DNA from: Lucinisca nassula
Lineage: Eukaryota > Mollusca > Bivalvia > Lucinida > Lucinidae
Direction of reading: 5' to 3'
DNA: 64,000 nt
NCBI GenBank assembly: GCA_963580285.1
Contig: OY757019.1
Span: 63,074,587 to 63,138,586 of the forward strand
Below the pieces are notes generated by a model, which searched no databases, had not been told where the DNA came from, and saw nothing but the letters and a program-made list of their open reading frames with translations. The translations under genes were made by a program, and so were the position numbers. This document shows, in pieces, positions 44,264-55,899 of the stretch (position 1 is its first letter; every line of letters begins with the position of its first letter).

Positions 44264-44406
44264 GTCCAAGTGGTTTAAAAAATTCGACAAAGAAAAAATG
44301 ATTCATCGATTTGTTTTGAGTTTAACGACAGGTCAACCCTAGTGGACCATTTTTGTCTTCTCCAAGAGAAAGGGGAAAGAGATAGAAGAGACAGTAGAGG
44401 AGATGA

Positions 44407-44697
44407 TTTGTTTGTTTGTTTGATTTGAGGTTTAACGTCCCCGTCGACACTGTAAATGTCATTTTGGAGACGTTGCTTCCAATTTGTGGGACTTTAACCC
44501 GACACTGAGATGAAATGACATCTCAAGCCCTGCCGCCAATTGAAACCAATAGGGTTCATAAGCATGGACGGGCCGACTCGCACCGCTTTGCCTGGACAGG
44601 CAGTTTACCAGTACTCGTGTGCGGGTCGGTTTCAGCTCTGCGTGGAAGCATCATGCAGCTCATATATTTCTTCAAGCCCCGATTGGCGGTGGCCGTT
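44407..44697 (-). mobile_element. Family A SINE copy with TSD
   Basis: Flanks GTAGAGGAGATGA (44394-44406) and GTAGAGAAGATGA (44698-44710) form a 13-bp target-site duplication with one change. The same insertion occupies the inverted arm at 57826-58144, so it predates the arm duplication. Confidence 0.75.
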
Positions 44698-45682
44698 GTA
44701 GAGAAGATGAAAGTGAGGGACAGAGAAGAAAGGGGAAAATGAATGGAAGTGTAGAAACAGTAGAAATATCAACACTCCCTCACTCTACCATTACCTGCTG
44801 CAAGGACAGCAGGTGTTGCCCAACTGTAAGTCAATATCAGCTGGACTCCCCAGTGACACAAGATACACACTGCCATTGCCTCACTCAACTACTCCACGAG
44901 GAAAATACTAAAGAAAGAAAGATAAACGTGCCTGCCAATTTCTTCATGGCCCAACCATAAATTTCTAAATTAGCTCAGTACATATCTGCTAATAATCTTA
45001 CAGAGAAGTTCCCCTACCGGGCACATGATGTCTTAGCAACGTCGCATCAACGTCGCAGTGATACGACGATGTACATAGGTTGTGCAGCTGCTTGGAGCTA
45101 TGTTCCTTCGGGCGTCGGGACATAAAAAGGAGAATAACTTGACAACAAAGATCATTTTTAAACCATTTGATTTAGACATTATAACTCTGGTCAGACACCG
45201 CGTTTACCCAAGGCGAATTAAAATACGTTTATTCCCACCTGTACGGGGTCATAAAAACATTAACCCATAAATATCAAATGTTTCAATACTGTGACATTTG
45301 GAAACAGTGAAGACAGATTAGAGGCCACAGAATGATCGGTGTCTTCACTATTTGCTAGAGTATGGAACTTGATTTAAACAACACGTGTTTTGTAATATTA
45401 GAGCTCTCGGAAGCAGGCGAATTGTAGGTCAGTAAAGGGTTGTTTAGTTGGTCAATGATAAGCTAACCCTTTTAACCCTGTTGACGGGTGCAGACGCCGA
45501 GGTAGAAATACACTGTATCTATGCAAACCTTGTAGATCCTGATAAGACGGCACGTAGCTAGAACGTCTCGCCAGAATCTACATGTACACTGTTTGTCATC
45601 CTGTCAGTGAACTAATCAGAAATCCTTTTCTATAAGAATATATTTAAAGCGAGAAGAGTCCTGTTTAGAAACTCAGGGATGA

Positions 45683-45758
45683 GTGAGTGAGTGAGTTTTA
45701 GCTTTACGTCCCACCAACAGCTAAGGTCATACGGAGGCGGGACCTCGGTTTAAAGACT
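45683..45758 (-). mobile_element. 5'-truncated tRNA-SINE with TSD and empty site
   Basis: On the minus strand: TTTAAACCGAGG, CTCCGTATGACCTTAGCTGT, TGGTGGGACG and an (ACTC)n tail, matching the body of the SINE at 9513-9682 without its tRNA head. Flanks AAACTCAGGGATGA at 45669-45682 and 45759-45772 are a perfect 14-bp duplication. The paralogous arm near 56525-56545 carries a single copy of this target and no SINE. Confidence 0.85.
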
Positions 45759-46259
45759 AAACTCAGGGATGAAAGAGTAAAACATAAATATCACCGAAAA
45801 GCGCGTAGGAAAATAGTTCCAGAGTACTGTTTTCTTTTCAGATATAGACTTCCTGTGCCAATTTATATTCAATTCGTATAAAGTTTCGAAAACTGAAATA
45901 TTTTGAAAGACGTTCCATGCGGAGCCGGCCTGCAAAATTAATTTTCAAGAGTTCATTTGGACTATTTTATGCAGCGATCGAACAGCGGAAGTGGAGCAAC
46001 GCGGTCCAGTACCGGAAGTAGAACTGTAATGACAAAGAAACTTGATTTAAAAAATCAACTTTCAAAAAAAAAAAAAATAAAAAAAATAAGGAGTGTGTGA
46101 ACTTGGCCCGGGATTCGCGGCTTGGAATATCGATTTTGCCTAACATTCACACATATTTTACTATACTTTACTACTACGGAATAAATCGAATTCCAAACTC
46201 CATACTCCAAACCCCAAGCCAACCTCACACACTTAAATTTAAGATGAAAAATTGCGATA

Positions 46260-46455
46260 TTTTTCACATTCCCGCCCAAAACACAGATCGTTGGCAACCG
46301 TTAGAGCCGCCTCGACGAGGCGGTTCTAACGAGTACCAACAATCCATACCCTAGAACAAAAATAAGAAAAATAAGGTTTACCACTGTAAACTGCTGATTT
46401 ACTATATAAAGTTGGGGTTCAAACGTGTCAATATTACATAGGCATGTTTTCGGGA
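46260..46455. mobile_element. MITE family D copy 4, nested in the foldback
   Basis: Hairpin CCGTTAGAGCCGCCTCG / CGAGGCGGTTCTAACGAGTA at about 46300-46337 with an almost zero loop, then CTGATTTACTATATAAAGTT and an ATTACATAGGCATGTTTTCG end. Confidence 0.6.
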
Positions 46456-46569
46456 TAGGAACGAGTATATAATTATATATATTTGCATACATACCGTAAA
46501 ATTTTGTCTTTTCATATAAATTTCGACGCCTACGCTACATGAACTAGATGTACACAATCATCCCGGCCC

Positions 46570-46852
46570 GGCAGGGGCGTAGCCAGGCATTTGCTGAAGT
46601 TGAAGCCCACGCCGAAGACGTGGGACGAGTGCCGAAGGCATGAGTGGGGGAGAGCACGAGAGGGGTATTACCCCCCTCTCGTTGGTGGGGGTCCGGGGGG
46701 CCTCCCCCGGGAAAATTTTGAAATTTTAATACGATTTGGTGGCCACCGGTGTCATCTGGAGAGGTATTTTTACTTATCTCTTATCCGACTTTTTCGCCAA
46801 TTTTTTAAATTTTTCGGTTACATTTACGTGTGTATGAAAGTCACACTAATCT
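46570..46852. repeat. GC-rich repeat starting GGGGCGTAGCCAGG
   Basis: A GGGGCGTAGCCAG-type start is a frequent beginning of dispersed repeats in invertebrate genomes. It contains the stem GAGAGGGG..CCCCTCTC near 46659-46681 and a G/C-rich stretch at 46686-46712. No coding resemblance. Confidence 0.4.
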
Positions 46853-47340
46853 GATTTTTGAAAGTTGATTTTTAAATCAAGTTTCTTTGTCATTACATTT
46901 CTACTTCCGGTACTGGACCGCGTTGCTCCACTTCCGTTGTTCGTACGCTGCATAAAATAGTCCAAATGAACTCTTGAAAATTAATTTTGCAGGCCGGCCC
47001 CGCATGGAACGTCTTTCAAAACATTTCAGTTTTCGAGACTTTATACGGATTGAATAATATGAAATAGGCGCGACCTAACTGCAACCAACCGTTTTGATGC
47101 TTACAAACCTCCCATTTTGTGCATTCAGTATTAGGTGGGTCTTTTTGAAATGAAAAGGTTTTCTAAATGGACATTTGCAGAAGTACCACAAAATTCCTAT
47201 ATTAAGACCTCCTTTTGGACTGTTCTAAAGTTTAACAGTCTCAAAGGTGGTCGACAGCAACAAAGTTAAACTTGAACTGTGCAGTAGATAGTTGACCGAA
47301 AAAAAAAATAAGATCAGCAGTCGATGGTATACCATCGCAA

Positions 47341-48575
47341 ATACCCGCGTTTTCTATGAGTAACACAAATGACTATGTATAAGCAAGCCAAAACTGTATG
47401 TAAGTTAAAAAAAAAAAGTTGTAAAGAACATTCTAACTGATAAGCAAAAATTCAGAAGTGTAACTCTTATAGTTTAGAAGATATGGCAAAGTCATACTTT
47501 TTGACCTTTAACCTTGGGGTTATGTTGAGGTCCACCCAAAGTATCCCAATTTATTCTATATTCCAACAGCCATCAAATAACCAAGTTTCAGAAGTGTAAC
47601 TCTAATAGTTAGGAATATATAGCAAAGTCATACTTTTTTACCTTTGACCTTGGGTCGAGGTCACACCAAAAGTAGCCGAAAATATTCTATATTCCAAGGA
47701 CCAGCCGATAAGCAAAGTTTCAGAAGTGTAACTCCAATAGTTTAGGAGATATGGCAAATCATAATTTTTGACCTTTGACCTTGGGGTCATGTTGAGGTGA
47801 AGGTCACACCAAAAGTGTCCAAATTTATTCTATCTTCCAAGGGCCATCCAATGACTAAAGTTACAGAAGTGTAACTCTAATAGTTTAGAAGATATGGCAA
47901 AATCATACTTTTTGACCTTTGACCTTGGGGTCAAGGTCACACCAAAAGTAGCCCGACATATTCTGTATTCCAAGGACCATCCAATAAGCAAAGTTTCAGA
48001 AGTGTAACTCCAATAGTTTAGGAGATATGGCAAATCATAATTTTTTTACCTTTGCCCTTGGGGTCATGTTGAGGTCAAGGTCACACAAAAAGTATCCAGA
48101 TTTATTCTATATTCCAAGGGCCATCCAATAACCAAAGTTTCAGAAGTGTACCTCTAATAGTTTAGAAGATACGGCTAAATCATACATTTTGACCTTTGAC
48201 CTTGGGGTCAAGGTCACACCAAAAGTAGTCCAACATATTCTATATTCCAAAGACCATCCAATAAGCAAAGTTTCAGAAGTATATCTCCAATAGTTAAGGA
48301 GATATGACAAATTATGATTTGCCATATTTTTTTACCTTTGACCTTGGGGTCATGTTGAGGTCAAGGTCACCAAAAAGTTGCCCACTGCCATCTACATTCC
48401 ACGTAGGGTCTATCCACATGCAAAGTTTCAAAAGTGTAACTTCAGTAGTTGCAGAGGAGATCCATTTACAAGAAACGTGACGGACAGACAGACCGACGGA
48501 CAGACGGACGCCGGACCCAACTGTGATACGAAAACAATATACCCGATTTTTCCTCGAAAAAGCGGGTATAAAAAA
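47341..48575 (+). mobile_element. Helitron-like (pearl-type) element H5
   Basis: About seven ~155-bp units with CAAAGTTTCAGAAGTGTAAC and TTTGACCTTGGGGTCA, then a GACGGACAGAC microsatellite (48479-48510) and a 3' hairpin at 48539-48569 (ATACCCG...CGGGTAT). The subterminal pair ATACCCGCGTTTTC at 47341 and GAAAAAGCGGGTAT at the 3' end brackets the element. Just upstream is the palindrome GATGGTATACCATC (47323-47336). No ORF. Confidence 0.7.
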
Positions 48576-48746
48576 CCACTCCTTCCAGAGAATGGTATCG
48601 GTATTTAGTAGAACCAGTATTATTTTTGAAAACTGCAGTTGCATCCATACTTTAGGGTAGGGAAGAGTTATTATCTCTGTTCAAGAGATAGAAATGTCAG
48701 AATTCTATCCATCATATTTGCACTATTTGCTGCCACTTTGCCAATA

Positions 48747-48818
48747 TTGGAAAAACAGGTAACCAGACCCTCCCACTGACCTTGAAGGTCAGGGTGTTCT
48801 GGTTACCTGTTTTTCCAA
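48747..48818. repeat. 72-nt near-perfect hairpin
   Basis: Outer arms of 21 bases pair perfectly (left arm begins TTGGAAAAACAGGTAACC), then a small internal loop, then CTGACCTT/AAGGTCAG at the tip. Does not match the other hairpin families. Confidence 0.75.
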
Positions 48819-48872
48819 CTTTGATAACCTTCAGACTAGGAACCAGCAGATAATGCAAATAAGGTGAATCTT

Positions 48873-48889
48873 CCCCCCCCCCCCCCCCC
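48873..48889. repeat. C17 homopolymer at a SINE 5' end
   Basis: Seventeen Cs immediately before the family A copy at 48890, a position comparable to the G22 before the copy at 26732. Confidence 0.8.
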
Positions 48890-49195
48890 TCCACCATTGG
48901 GACTTGAAGGAATAAATGGGCTGCATGATGCTTACACGCAAAGCTGAAACCGACCCGCACACAAGTACTGGTAAACTGCTTTGAGGATCTAAGCCTGCCC
49001 AGGCAAAGCAGTGCGAGTCAGACCGTCCATGCTTATAAACCCTATTGGTTTCATTGCGCGGCAGGGCTTGATATGTCATTTTATTTCGATGTTGGGTAAA
49101 AGTCCCACAAAATTGGAAGCAGAGTCACCAAAATGACCTTTACAGTGTTGACGGGGACTTTAAACCTCAAACCAAACAAACAAAATCTATCCATC
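48890..49195 (+). mobile_element. Family A SINE copy
   Basis: CACCATTGGGACTTGAAGG to GGACTTTAAACCTCAAACCA and a CAAACAAACAAA tail. Full-length body; the G-C rich 5' end is diverged. Confidence 0.75.
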
Positions 49196-49221
49196 TCCCC
49201 AAGGTGCCCCCCATGCACCGC

Positions 49222-49518
49222 CCCACTCCATCGGGGCTTTAAAAAATAGATTGGCTGCATGATGCTTCCACGCAGAGCTGAAACCGACAGCACAGGAGTA
49301 CTGCCTGGTTAACGGCTTAGAGGATCTATGCCTGCCTAGGGAAAGCGGTGCAAGTATAAGCTTATAAACCATATTGGTTTATGGGATACAAGGCTTTAGA
49401 TGTCATTTCATCTCAATGTCGAGTAAAAGTAGCACAAAATTGGAAGCAACATTATCAAAATGTCCTATACAGTGTTGATGGGGATGTTAAACATCAAATC
49501 AAACAAACAAAACTCTCA
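49222..49518 (+). mobile_element. Family A SINE copy, adjacent in tandem
   Basis: CCACTCCATCGGGGCTTTAA to GGGATGTTAAACATCAAATC plus tail. More diverged than its neighbour 30 bp away. Confidence 0.75.
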
Positions 49519-50268
49519 ATGGGAATGGAAAATGGTTCTAGAAGACGATCCTTCAGGAATCATGATTCTTCTAGCACACAAGTTACAAGTATGTCACATT
49601 AGGTGTACATTATTACATACACTCAAAAGCCTACACAGTAATTCTGTAATTACGGCATCTCTAACCTGCGCAGGCACAGGAAATTCTATATCAGAATATA
49701 GATAAGACCAATTCAATATCACAGAGTTTGTAGTTGGCCTGTTGATTTGCCCAGTAAACTTACCGAATGTGTAAAAAGTCAAAATACGGGTCAAAAATAG
49801 ATCTACGATGCTGCGTACATTGAGTTTTGTTCTTTGTTCTTATATGTGACTTTGTCAAAGCCACCACCACAAACATTGCAACACTTTCCCTACCAACTAT
49901 GTGCAATGAAAATTGGTCTCTGAATTTTTAACAAACAGGACAAAGAATTCTTTGAAAAGGGATACCCCCTTGAAATGGAACTACCAATTTTTTCCCCCAA
50001 CACGGCACTAAAAAGTTTTAAGCTACTTGAACATGGGGCTTGACTTGAATAAGTTGTTGATTAGTTATTCTGCAATGTTGTTAGATGCAGTGAGTTTAGA
50101 TATAAAATATTTGTGCCTTTTTTGAGAAAAATTGAAAAGTTCTGCGAAACTGGCACAGCTGCAAGTACAAGCTCGTGTTTTCAAGCCTTTACAAAACTTA
50201 ATGCTGACGCATGATAATAGTGAAACTGACAATGAGGGATACAGTTTAATACTGAAAATATGCAAGTG
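49519..50268. other. Spacer, nothing recognised
   Basis: Short frames on both strands, none with family resemblance. Confidence 0.45.
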
Positions 50269-50442
50269 TCGGACTCTCCATGCTTATATTAAAGCCCTAT
50301 TGGTTTCATTGGCCAGCAGGGCTTGAGATGTCAATACAACTCAGTGTCGGATAAAAGTCCAACAAAATTGGAAGCAATGTCTCCAAAATGACCTTTACGG
50401 TGTTGATGGGGATGTTAAACCTCAAATCAAACAAATATTTCT
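50269..50442 (+). mobile_element. Family A SINE, 3' half
   Basis: Starts GTCGGACTCTCCATGCTTAT and keeps the 3' module GTGTTGATGGGGATGTTAAA. Confidence 0.7.
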
Positions 50443-50644
50443 ATTATTATTTACATAGTAAAGCTACTGCAACATACTGAAAACAGAAATCCATTTTATA
50501 ATCAATGAGCTAAAAACATGGATTTTTATGACTTTGGTGGCAGATTTTCAACTACCAGGGTAGACCATTCGGACCAGCCAGCCACTGATCTCACGCGACC
50601 TGACCTGGTCCAGCTTTTCACCAGACAAAATCCGTCGGTCTTGG

Positions 50645-50692
50645 GTTGGTGTTGATGGGGACTTTACACCTCAAATCAAACAAACAAAACAC
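50645..50692 (+). repeat. Family A SINE 3' tail only
   Basis: GGTGTTGATGGGGACTTTAC and CCTCAAATCAAACAAACAAA, nothing upstream. Confidence 0.6.
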
Positions 50693-51054
50693 TCCTGGTG
50701 TACATTACATATACATGTATATACACTCCAGGTTTCGCAGGATGGAGCTGCCTACATAGTAAACAGGCTGTTGTTGTTGATGTAATTATGTTAGGGATCA
50801 TTAACCTGCACGGGGGATGGTTCTCCCTGCACAGGGGGCCTCCAGTTAACGTCTGGATCCAAAGGATTGTGCCAAAGGCTGGTAAAAATGGAAATATTTA
50901 TTAATTTCTTACAATTTTATCGGTTAAAGAAATTCTTTTTTGCCCTGATGATAGATAAATTTGATAGTTTTTATCATGTGTACATAGAAAATAAAATAAA
51001 CATATCAAAATCACCTTAAATGATCTTATTTCTTATTTTCTAATGGTTTCTATT

Positions 51055-51315
51055 CATCACGTGAACAAGTCCGTGAAATGAACACCCCCTAAACCCCACT
51101 TTTTATAGAGAAAACTGGGGTTTAAGGGGGTAAACATTATTTTTAATCCAAGACATAGGTTGTGGGTACTCGTTAGAACCGCCTCGATGAGGCGGTTCTA
51201 ACGAGCACCCACAACCTATGTTCGTAGTATTTTTTAAGAAAAATATCGCATATTTTAATCAGAAAAGTAGCCATTTTGGAGATGTGAAAAAATGCACTAT
51301 GCCATACGGGCGTGT
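51055..51315 (+). mobile_element. MITE family D copy 5, best preserved
   Basis: Outer end CACGTGAACAAGTCCGTGAA. Hairpin 1 at 51084-51130 (CCCCCTAAACCCC ... GGGGTTTAAGGGGG). Hairpin 2 at 51155-51219 with arms of about 31 bases (ATAGGTTGTGGGTACTCG outermost) and a single mismatch. Then ATCAGAAAAGTAGCCATTTT and end CGTGTTATCGTAATG. Two successive strong hairpins in a ~260-bp element. Confidence 0.7.
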
Positions 51316-51570
51316 TATCGTAATGTTTAGATTAACTTTACTAAAGGAAATGACCGAAATGTACCAAAAAGGTAAAAAAACGTATTATTACGCTAGCTGG
51401 AATTAAAGAAATATAAAAATTGATTGTTATATTTGCTAACATGTATGTGTGTATTAAAATGATAAAGAAAAAATGTTATTTTTTACTTTTCTTTAATTCC
51501 AGCTAGCAGTTAACAAAATGTTCTTCCATTTCGGTCCTTTTCCGTCGTTTTCTTTAATTAAGTCAAACTA
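51316..51570. repeat. Inverted-repeat element with 20-bp perfect inner arms
   Basis: GCTAGCTGGAATTAAAGAAA at 51392-51411 is exactly complementary to 51488-51507. Outside, GACCGAAATG and CATTTCGGTC extend the pairing with gaps, giving roughly 60-base arms. AT-rich interior, no ORF. Confidence 0.55.
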
Positions 51571-52426
51571 AAAATAGAAACAATTAAAAAGTAAGAAAAT
51601 TGATCATTTAAGGTAGTCTCATATGTTTGTTATATTTTTCTATGGAGAAGTGACGACAATAATCAAATTCAAATATTTTCAGTAATAAAAGAAGTACTTT
51701 AAACTGTAGATTTGCAAGGATTTAAGAAATATTATCATTTTTTCCGGCCCTGGCTTTTATACCCTGGATTTCGAAAAACGGTTATTTCAAGAAAAGAGAG
51801 ATAAACCTTCGTGCAGTTATCAAATATGTTATTTATAATAATTTGATACCCAATTGACCTAGATATATATCTTAATTAGAACAATAGACAAAATATAAAA
51901 TCTTTGGATCAGCATTTTTTGGCCCGGCCCGGCCTTGGCTTTTATACCCGACCGTAAAATTATGACTAAATCTTCAGTGATTACTAATTGATTATCGATC
52001 GCAATGACAGGAATGATAATTGATTATCTTTTCAGCTTTGATTAGCCAGCCCTACTGCCAGGCTACTGGGAGGGTCTTCTGATGTTCAAAGAGAACATAA
52101 CCCTGGGTTTACGCCCTGGGGTGGGGCTAGGGTCAAATTCGAGAATACCTTTGTAAAGTTTTTTGAAACAGTCACTCACCACAAAGCATTCTTATTTACA
52201 ACTTAGATACCTGGGAGTGTCTTCTGAGATTCCAAGACAATTCACTCCTGTGACCTCCAATGCTGCTTTGTTTAAACAAGAGGTACTTTGAAATGAAACA
52301 CCAAAGTTTGAACAAGATGTTTGCATCCCAATTCACCTATTGCTGTGATTCAGGCCATCAGTGTGCAGAGTTTTCTTCTTTCATGTACTATCTCGAGCTA
52401 GAAGCCTGGTAGCTGCATGCTTATTT
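51571..52426. other. Spacer before the tandem duplication
   Basis: 52262-52332 is a diverged copy of 52494-52565 (shared GAAACACCAA and AACAAGATGTTT-like phrases), so the left breakpoint of the 5.9-kb duplication lies between two related segments. No gene. Confidence 0.45.
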
Positions 52427-52722
52427 TCGACAAGAGCTAGAGTCCGGCCCTGATTTTCTTCGACTGCAGTGGAAAAAATCCTCACTGAGCTTTGTTGGCT
52501 GTATTTTAACAACAGGTACATTGAACTGAAACACCAATTTTTAAGCAAGATGTTTCAAGAAAAATGTACCTACTGTATTATTTTATTCACTCATCACAGC
52601 TGATGTTGTTGTTGAATATCTATAAGGCATTTTATCGCTGCCTATAGCCACTTGGTACTTAAATAAGTCACTAGTACATTTCACTATGTGAAAAACTCAT
52701 GATACTAATATTACAACGCAAT

Positions 52723-53871
52723 TTAAAATCTTTTTGTGCTCCTGATGAATTCCATCAGTGCATCTGTCAGTTCCTTCCTTCTTTGCTTACTAATGTCTTC
52801 AATCATGCCTGTCAACACTTTCAGGTTAATGTCTGTTACCATTTTCACCTCCTCTCTGCCCAGAATCTCTTCAACATTATACTCTAAAGTATCCCTTTCT
52901 GATTTAAATCTCTGACAGTGGAACAGAAAATGATCTACATTCTCTTTCATGTTGCATGTTTCGCACAAACTTGACAGATCTTTGTTTAACTTTGCCTGGT
53001 GATCATTTAAGATTGAATGTCCACACAGCAACTGATTTACTGCAGAAAAAGTCCTTCTGTCCCTATCTCCATGGCAGATCCTTTTTCCCACTTCCCCAAA
53101 TATTTCCTGCAATATGTTCACTTTGTCTGAGCACTTGTATCTTCTTTCCCATTTTTCCTTTCCCTGTGATTTACACTCCCGTACTGCTTCTTTCTTGTCC
53201 AGGGTCGGTTTTACCTCGTTGTTTTTAATCATTTCTGATGCTGCCGCCTTCGCCTGTTGATCTGCCAACTCATTCCCCTCAATATCTTTGTGTCCCGGTA
53301 ACCAATGAACTTTGACAATATTCTCCCTATGCCTTACCTTTGCTAAACACTCCTTGATACTGAGATATGTTTCAATCTTGTTTGTTGGCATTTCAGTACT
53401 GAAAGCAGTCTTAATTGCTGGTTGACAATCGGTCAGAATATGGACTACTCTGCCTTTGAATTCTAGATCAGCCAAGAATTCTAGCCCGATCTGTATACCT
53501 ACCAATTCTCCAATATAATTGTTACCTATAGGAGAGACTCCCTTGTTCATCAAAACTGGTGTGCTGGAGTAACCCTCTAAGTAGACCACAGCACCAGCTC
53601 CAGTCGGACCGGGATTACCTAATGCTGATCCATCTGTGAACATTAAAACATCATTTTTATCACAATTGCTTAGTAGCTCTAATATATTTTCTTTCTGTTC
53701 TTCCTTGGAGAATGTGAATTCTTCTTTGTGTACACTTCCTGTCTCTTTGATGAGTCCCATCAATTCCTTAGTATATCTGAATTCCTTCTCAATGTTCTCA
53801 AACTCTAACATTCCCTTCAATTCCCTAAACCTAGACATCAATAAATGAAAAATAGTAGCTCTTCTACCCAC
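52723..53871 (-). pseudogene. LINE RNase H + CCHC finger (unit 1, frame-split)
   Basis: RNase H: MFTDGSALGNPG (Asp 80 of this 382-residue frame), NNYIGELVGIQ (Glu 122), HILTDCQPA (Asp 148), VHWLPGHKDIEGNELAD (His 194, Asp 204): the full D-E-D-D set with the conserved His. Then CETCNMKENVDHFLFHC, a C-x2-C-x7-H-x4-C finger at 303-319. In the family the RNase H removes template RNA. Here it is separated from its RT by a C15 (G15 on the coding strand) run at 53880-53894; the apparent GTG start is not real. In unit 2 the same sequence is fused in frame. Confidence 0.85.
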
Positions 53872-53875
53872 AGTC

Positions 53876-55312
53876 TTATCCCCCCCCCCCCCCCTCTATC
53901 CATTCATCAAATTCTTCCCTGAGAGGATCATCTTCATACTTGGCACTGATTCTGATAACTTCTTGTGCTTGTCTTATCTTCAGCTGTAGGTCTATAGGCA
54001 TGGTGTTTGTCAAGACTTCCAAAGCTTCTGTGCTGGTACTGTTCAAACAACCTGATGCCTTTAGCATCGCTGACCGCTGAACCTTTCCAAATTCCTTACT
54101 GCTTTCTGCAAGGGACTCGACTGTCACTGCTGCTCCATATTCCATCACAGGAAGAACCAAGGTTTTGTAGAGTCTCATGTACACTGTTTGGCTGCATCCT
54201 CTATGTCCTTGAACGAAATTATCAAGACATCTCAAGGCACTGAAACCAGCCTTTGTTTTCTGTTGAATATGTTCGTGAAAGTTTAGTTTATCGTCTACTG
54301 TGACACCCAGAATTTTCTTTGAATTGGTTGTTTTTAAAATACTATCGCCTAACTTCACCTTCGCCTCCACTTCTGAATCTCTTTCGTTATGTTTAAATAC
54401 CATAATCTCTGTCTTATCCGGTGCAATCAACATATTCCATCTCCTACACCAATCTACCACAGATGCCAGTTTATCATTCAACACAGCACAACTTTCCGCC
54501 ACTGATGTATTACTTTCCCAAACACAGCTATCATCTGCAAATTCCGCATAATTACCTACCACTTCCTTCATTGAATCACCTGTATACAGATTACACAGCA
54601 CTGGACTGATAACTGATCCTTGCGGTATGCCTACTGCAGACTGGAATGTAGGAGATGTAAAATTGTTCACTTTCAGGAAGTACTTCCGGTCTGTAAGGAA
54701 GTTTTTAAGGTATAGCCATAATCTGCCAGTAATCCCACTTTCAAATGCCTTTTTCAATAAACCTGCTCTCCATATTCTCTCATAGCAAGACTCATAATCC
54801 ATCACTGCCAGCACTGTACTTTCCTTCCTATTCCTTGCTTCCGAAACTGAATTACACAGCCTCAAAAGAGACTGAACACATGACTTTTGCTTCCTATATG
54901 CGTACTGAGTTCTTGCAATACCACCTTCAATTTCCAACTTCCAGATCAGTCTTTTGCTGATAACTCTTTCCATTATCTTACCTATCACACTTTCTAAAGT
55001 AATTGGCCTATACGATCTAACACTGTTGTAGTTTGTCTTTCCGGGTTTGGGAAGCATTACCTTTGGGTCTAACTTGAAATCCTCAGGCAGTACACCTTTG
55101 GACCAGCTTTTCTGTATTAAATAGTGTAAACATTTCACAATGGCTTCACCTCCCCTTTTCAATAAAATATTAAACACTTTTTCTTCAGGGCTAGGTGCAC
55201 TATTATTTTGCAGTTGGGAAATTGCTGCTTCCACTTCTTCAATTTGAATATCACTATTTTCATGACCACATGTTTCTGAGAATTTTTCCTCTTGAATCAC
55301 CGTTTCCTCCAT
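53876..55312 (-). pseudogene. LINE reverse transcriptase (unit 1, frame-split)
   Basis: 478 residues: SYRPITLES (100-108), VMDYESCYERIW (170-181; Asp 172, with Cys-Tyr where most LINEs have Ala-Phe), GIPQGSVISP (228-237), EFADDSCVW (catalytic FADD 258-261), SKKILGVTVDD in the thumb and LVLPVMEYGAAV. The frame ends in the Gly run coded by G15, then stops. Otherwise intact, no internal stop. It starts at ATG 55310-55312, but homology with the upstream linker shows the protein was longer. Confidence 0.85.
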
Positions 55313-55377
55313 CTCAATCTATCCCTCACCTCCTCTTCCACTGAATTGAACCACTTTTCATCAAAATCCTTCACATC

Positions 55378-55899
55378 TTAAGTCTCCTTACCATACCTAC
55401 CTTTCAATTCTACAAAAATCTCTTCATCTGACACAGCCAATGAACCATCTTCTCTTACAATTGGTTGCACAACTGACTTAGTCTTATCTTTTCTCACTGC
55501 ATTTATCACTTTCCAAAACTGATCAGGCTTGTGAGGATCCATCATATCTACCATCTCAGTCAAATAATTTTCTCTAGCCTTGATTTCCTCCTCTTTGAAT
55601 AATTTATGTACTTCCTGCACTCTAATCTCATTTGCTTCATCTTTGCGTTTTGCAAACATTCTTCTAGCCCTCTTGAAATCCTTCGCTAATTTGCTAAATG
55701 TTGAGTTCCACCACCCTTTACTGTGACAACACACTTTCTTCTTTGGAATATACTCTTCCACATTCTGATGTATCACCTTTATAAGGTCTTTGTAGTCATC
55801 ATTCACATCTGTGTCATCCGTTCTGTTGTCCAGCCAGTCATCAATAGAATCCGTGCACACACTTTCCCAATGATCCCAATCAGTATTTTTAAAATCCAA
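55378..55899 (-). pseudogene. LINE endonuclease-RT linker (unit 1)
   Basis: FKNTDWDHWESV begins the linker; KGWWNSTFSKLAKDFKRARR is the W-rich basic segment seen between APE and RT domains; HKPDQFWKVINAVRK follows. It starts at a TTG that is merely the first codon after a frame change. TDHNLITFRLGEYIG, the end of the endonuclease, sits just upstream in a different frame. Downstream, VKDFDEKWFNSVEEE lies in a third frame before the RT. Confidence 0.75.

Larger units (their letters stand above)
44221..45872. repeat. Left arm of a large inverted repeat
   Basis: It matches the reverse complement of 56440-58330 (and of the second tandem copy) over about 1.65 kb, apart from one SINE present only here (45683-45758) and one present only there (57201-57506). 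The arm includes the LINE tail, repeat F with its family A SINE, a MITE with ATTAACCCATAAATATCAAA end, and two hairpin modules (about 45290-45360 and 45520-45600). Confidence 0.75.
45876..47056. mobile_element. Foldback element with ~190-bp inverted ends
   Basis: 45876-46064 and 46853-47056 are about 95% identical in inverse orientation (shared landmarks: GGCCTGCAAAATTAATTTTC and GGAGCAACGCGGTCCAGTAC). The interior holds an A-rich run (46065-46089), a family D hairpin and a GGGGCGTAGCCAGG-start repeat. No transposase. Long-TIR or foldback type by structure. Confidence 0.6.

Noticed and set aside
52956..53228. Plus-strand frames of 60-90 codons within the LINE (and duplicates at +5904)
   Set aside because: Antisense shadows of the RT-RNase H ORF.
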